Shown here in pieces: positions 60,469-64,000 of a stretch of 64,000 bases of DNA. Under the pieces are notes generated by a model. It did no database searches and was not told where the DNA came from. It saw nothing but the letters and a program-made list of their open reading frames with translations. Each line of letters opens with the position of its first letter. Within the stretch, counting starts at the first letter, position 1. The position numbers and the translations under genes are program-made. Source of the DNA: Polydactylus sextarius (Eukaryota > Chordata > Actinopteri > Polynemidae). The stretch is taken from positions 1,939,501-2,003,500 of the forward strand of contig CM028924.1 of the NCBI GenBank assembly GCA_016801845.1, in the 5' to 3' direction.

Positions 60469-61832
60469 CAGATGAAAGGACAGAAGCAGTACGACCAGAA
60501 ATGACAGCAGCAAAACGTGTCTCAGCATATTTTTATTTAATTTTTTTTCTGTTCACTGAACGCTGTGAAAAAAAAAAATGCTTAGGCACTGCGCCCAGGT
60601 CTTATAATTGTAATGAAATCCCTGCTGTTTATTCTGGCAACGTGTGGCAACAAACAAAATAAGCATTTAAACATAACAGCAAATATTGAGGTCAGCAAAA
60701 ATATGATCAAGGTAATTTTTTTTTGACATAATGTAGGATGTAGTTGCGGTGACAGGTGAGATGTAGTGTTGTTTACTCTAGTGACGAGAACGATTAGATG
60801 AAGTATCGAGTTTGTTGTCTGTTATAGTTCGTCCAGAGGATCGGTTCAACCTTGTGTTGTCTGTTACGACAACAGAGAAGCTGCTCAGGTGGCAGCAGCA
60901 GCAGCAGGAAGACAGATTGTTGGACATCAGACAAAAAAAAAAAAAAAAAACTGCTGAGTTTCTATCTCAGCCTCTTCGTTTGGCAGACGTCCCTGTCTCT
61001 TCTCCTAATTTGAACATTTTAATAATGTACAGTGCAGTGTCATCACTGTGAGCTACTGAAGTCCAGTCTGTTTGTATTAATGTGATGTCTTTACTCCCTG
61101 CTAGGAGTCTTTGTAAAGACCCTGTGTCCATGTGGAGAAACCACTGATCTTGTTGTGTCCTATAGCTGCAGCTTGTTTATTCTCTCTCTGGGGCTGCAGA
61201 GAGAAAAACAAATCCCTTCTTATAGTGGATTAGTGTTTTTGTGATACTGGTAACGGTGGATGTTTTAAGAAGCATCTTTAATTTGAATTTGTTATAAAAT
61301 CTGCTTGTGTTTTTTTTTGCTAATATGAGCTGACATAATACTACTACTACTACTGTGGTTTTGTCATTGAGCAGGTTGTTGGAGCAGCTGTTCATGTAAG
61401 TAGAAATACAGATCAGCACATTTTCCATTCAGAGCTTAAAACCCACATAAAAGATCCTACCAACGACTGGTTACATAATGAGAAAAAAAAAAAAAAAGAA
61501 ATACATTACAGGACCTTCAGTAAAATGAATTCAGGTTGAGTCGTCAAATAAATCCTTGGTACAAAATGCGAGGTCATGAAATCAATAATACTGGAGCGTA
61601 TATGTACAGTGCAGTGTGCATGCATCTATTTGTTGTCCATTTTATGACCAGCACATCTGTGTGTACAGTATTCGTACATATGAGACGACATTTATTAGAA
61701 GTCAGAAACTGGTTGGTTGATCGGTCATTTCTCCTCGTCCTTTCCTCACGTTTTTGGGAGGAGAGCCCTGATATGATCACGATTATGGTGCATTTAATAC
61801 CAGATTGCAATGGTACTGGCTTCAAGCTTCAC

Positions 61833-61873
<41 letters not shown>

Positions 61874-64000
61874 CTTTTACTGAAGCAGAATCTTGGATCT
61901 AAGAATCTCATTTTGTATGTTTTTTTTTTTTTTTTTTGCTCCAGGCTCTGAGTCATTTTAGTCCACAGTCACTGTTTTTTTTTTATGCTGTAAAAAATGC
62001 ATTGATTTTTATATATATATTTTTTCATTTCAAGTAAAGAAAACCAAGCAATGTTTTAAGTCATTGTCACTTTTAATATCTTGTTGATTTTGACAGAATT
62101 CAACCAGATATCTGATGTTTGTACCAAGAATAAAAAATAAAATAGTTTCAGTTCTTTTAGAATAACTCTGGCGGGAGTTTCTTCCGTCAATCATCCTTTA
62201 ACAAGCATTTATTCCACTCAAGGTTGTTTCAGATCTACGTCTCTATGCTGTATCATAATCTCTCTGGTGTCTAAAGCCTTTGATCCCCATCAGTGTGTAT
62301 ACAGTATACACAGGATGATGATATCGGCTTAGTTCAGCAGCAACAGTGAATAATAGGACTATAGATAACAGAAGTGTGTGAAACAGTGAAGCCACTTGAG
62401 TCCAGATAGATCACAGAGGTTGGTGAAATGATTCAGGCCTGAAATGTGAAGATCTTTGCCCACGCAGCGTCTCTGAGTCACTGCAGACTCACACTGGGCT
62501 CCGCTCGGTTCTGTCCTCGTCTAATTATTCACTATTATTTTCACATGTATGTATAACTGTACTTAAAACATGTTAAAAATCCACCTTGCTTTTGTCTTTA
62601 TGACAGTTGCACATTAACAAATACATCCCTCACTTGTCTTTGTAAACAGGGAGCTAATTGTGGATCGTTTGCATTTTGAAGAATCTAAATCGAAGTAAAT
62701 GTGCCTCAGGAGAGAAATCAGTTGAGTTGTGATATATTTTTTCGTACCTCTAATACAGATATTGTGCTCTAACAGAGCTGAGAGGATGGAAATGACTATA
62801 TAATGATGTGTTATGGTTCCTGGTGGTGGGTTTCTACAGTGGGGGTTGAATTACAGTGAACAGGGAGGTTCTTTATTATTTTCCTATATAGAAAGCTGCA
62901 TTCATTCATCACGTCAAGTTAGCTTTTGTTCTCCTATAGCTCTAGTTTCTCTGTCTATTCCCTCCCCCCGAGGAATCAGTTTACTGAATCATTAACATGG
63001 TCCCTCTGTAAAAAAAAAAAAAAAACAACTCAATTAGTTGTGTTTCTACAACCTGTAGTTTCTTTACTGTTAGTGAACGGCTAGAAGCTTTAAAAATAAA
63101 AGTAGAGTTTCCTATCATTACATATGTTCCTAGGTCATAAATGTGAGAGTAGACGCAAACAACCTTTATGTTTGTTCAGGTTGGAGGAATTCTTTGAAAA
63201 ATAACACTCAGAGGTTTAAGATCAATGATCTATTCCTGCCTGCGGAGAGTAAGATCTAAACAGATTTTCAGAGAAAGAAACAATTATTTTCTTGGCCCTC
63301 GGCTCCTGTGAGTCTCTGACGTTTGGATGCAGTTAATGAAAGTTGAGAAAATAACAACTGGTGATTTTAACTTGGAATAAAAACAGAAAACCTTGGTAGA
63401 GTTGAACCTGTACACACACATACACACTTATCAATGGCACTAAATGTAAATTAGATGTTGAGACACGTTAACACGTGTAATTGAAGACGTGCTGATAAAA
63501 TAAAAGCTGCATCGACTGCAGTCATTCACAATCTGGGCATATCCGCTAACGCTGTGTATCTTCACATGAACGCATGTCAAATCATCCCCACACATGTGCA
63601 CAGAGTCGCCACCGCAAATCTCTCCACGCTCACAATTACTGCTCTTGTCTCAGCGTAGATCGGAGCAGCAACTGTGAATGTGTCAAGGGACTGATTGGCT
63701 GAGAGTGTGCTTCCTACCCAGTACCAGTGGTGGTGTTATCTCGCCTCGCTTCCAATGTGACAGCTTTTATATTACGCAGCCTACTGCATTACTCTGCCTA
63801 GATGTAGGCTTTTAGAGCTGCCGCCACTTACTCCTCCGCCCGCTGCCACCGACCGCCACCCGTCCACTCAGCTCTCAGGCTATGATGGGCATGAAATAAC
63901 CTCCACCGCTGAAATTGCCGCTTAGTTCATAGAAACAGTTTTGCTCGTAAGGATGAACAGTCACAGCCACATAAAGTCACAGCGTGCGAGCAGCAGGTGC
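60468..64000 (+). other. kcnab1: kcnab1 intron, end of window
   Basis: It contains a short (GCA)n run near 60893-60906, A tracts near 60932-60951 and 61484-61497, a TG run at 61835-61870 and an A tract near 63010-63024. The last 250 bases are richer in GC and in CCGCC-type motifs than the rest of the intron, but show no exon. Confidence 0.6.

Larger units (their letters stand above)
17605..64000 (+). other. kcnab1: kcnab1 transcription unit, 5' part (runs off the window)
   Basis: Three alternative first coding exons (17605-17876, 23509-23786, 43869-44077) share the same reading phase and the same TGMxYR ending. This is the known arrangement of vertebrate KCNAB1, where each exon is spliced to one common core. 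The core begins with a Leu-Gly-Lys-Ser-Gly-Leu-Arg segment and encodes the NADPH-binding aldo-keto-reductase domain that docks under the Kv1 channel T1 tetramer. I did not find that core exon in the 20 kb after the last first exon, so it should be beyond the window. Confidence 0.93.

Overview
The window looks like nuclear DNA of a ray-finned (teleost) fish. Genes are split by GT-AG introns, many of them only 70-100 bp. Intergenic DNA and introns are crowded with CA/TG, GA, GATA and TTC microsatellites. The class C receptor present is of the kind expanded in fish. All three genes read on the + strand, in the order gmps, OlfC/V2R-like receptor, kcnab1. As I recall the human map, GMPS and KCNAB1 are also neighbours on 3q25, so the framework is conserved synteny with a chemoreceptor-type gene in between.

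Region 1 (1-5.98 kb): the last seven coding exons of gmps (GMP synthase). They give 289 residues of the C-terminal half, followed by a long 3'UTR with an AATAAA at 5953. One intron is GC-AG. The last intron carries a probable nonautonomous DNA transposon.

Region 2 (7.7-12.2 kb): a complete 14-exon, 947-residue class C GPCR. It has a signal peptide, a Venus-flytrap domain, a nine-cysteine domain and 7TM, and all five consensus alpha-amino-acid-binding residues are kept. Two coding blocks that are normally single exons in this family are each cut by four tiny introns. Intracellular loop 2 carries a long Ala/Lys-rich insertion.

Region 3 (17.3 kb to the end): the 5' part of kcnab1, the Kv-channel beta-1 subunit. 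Three mutually exclusive first coding exons are present, Kvbeta1.3-like at 17.6 kb, Kvbeta1.2-like at 23.5 kb and Kvbeta1.1-like at 43.9 kb. Each encodes a different N-terminal inactivation peptide and each ends in phase 2 after a shared Thr-Gly-Met-x-Tyr-(Arg) junction. The shared aldo-keto-reductase core exons were not found and should lie beyond 64 kb. The rest is intron. It holds two large palindromic MITE-like elements of one family (34.1 and 38.7 kb), a collapsed third copy (54.3 kb), a LINE scrap (32.1 kb), two strong short hairpins (45.6 and 52.1 kb) and many microsatellites.

No RNA gene, CRISPR or viral gene was recognised. The observations most worth following are the receptor's intron gains, its loop-2 insertion, and the foldback repeats inside the kcnab1 transcription unit.
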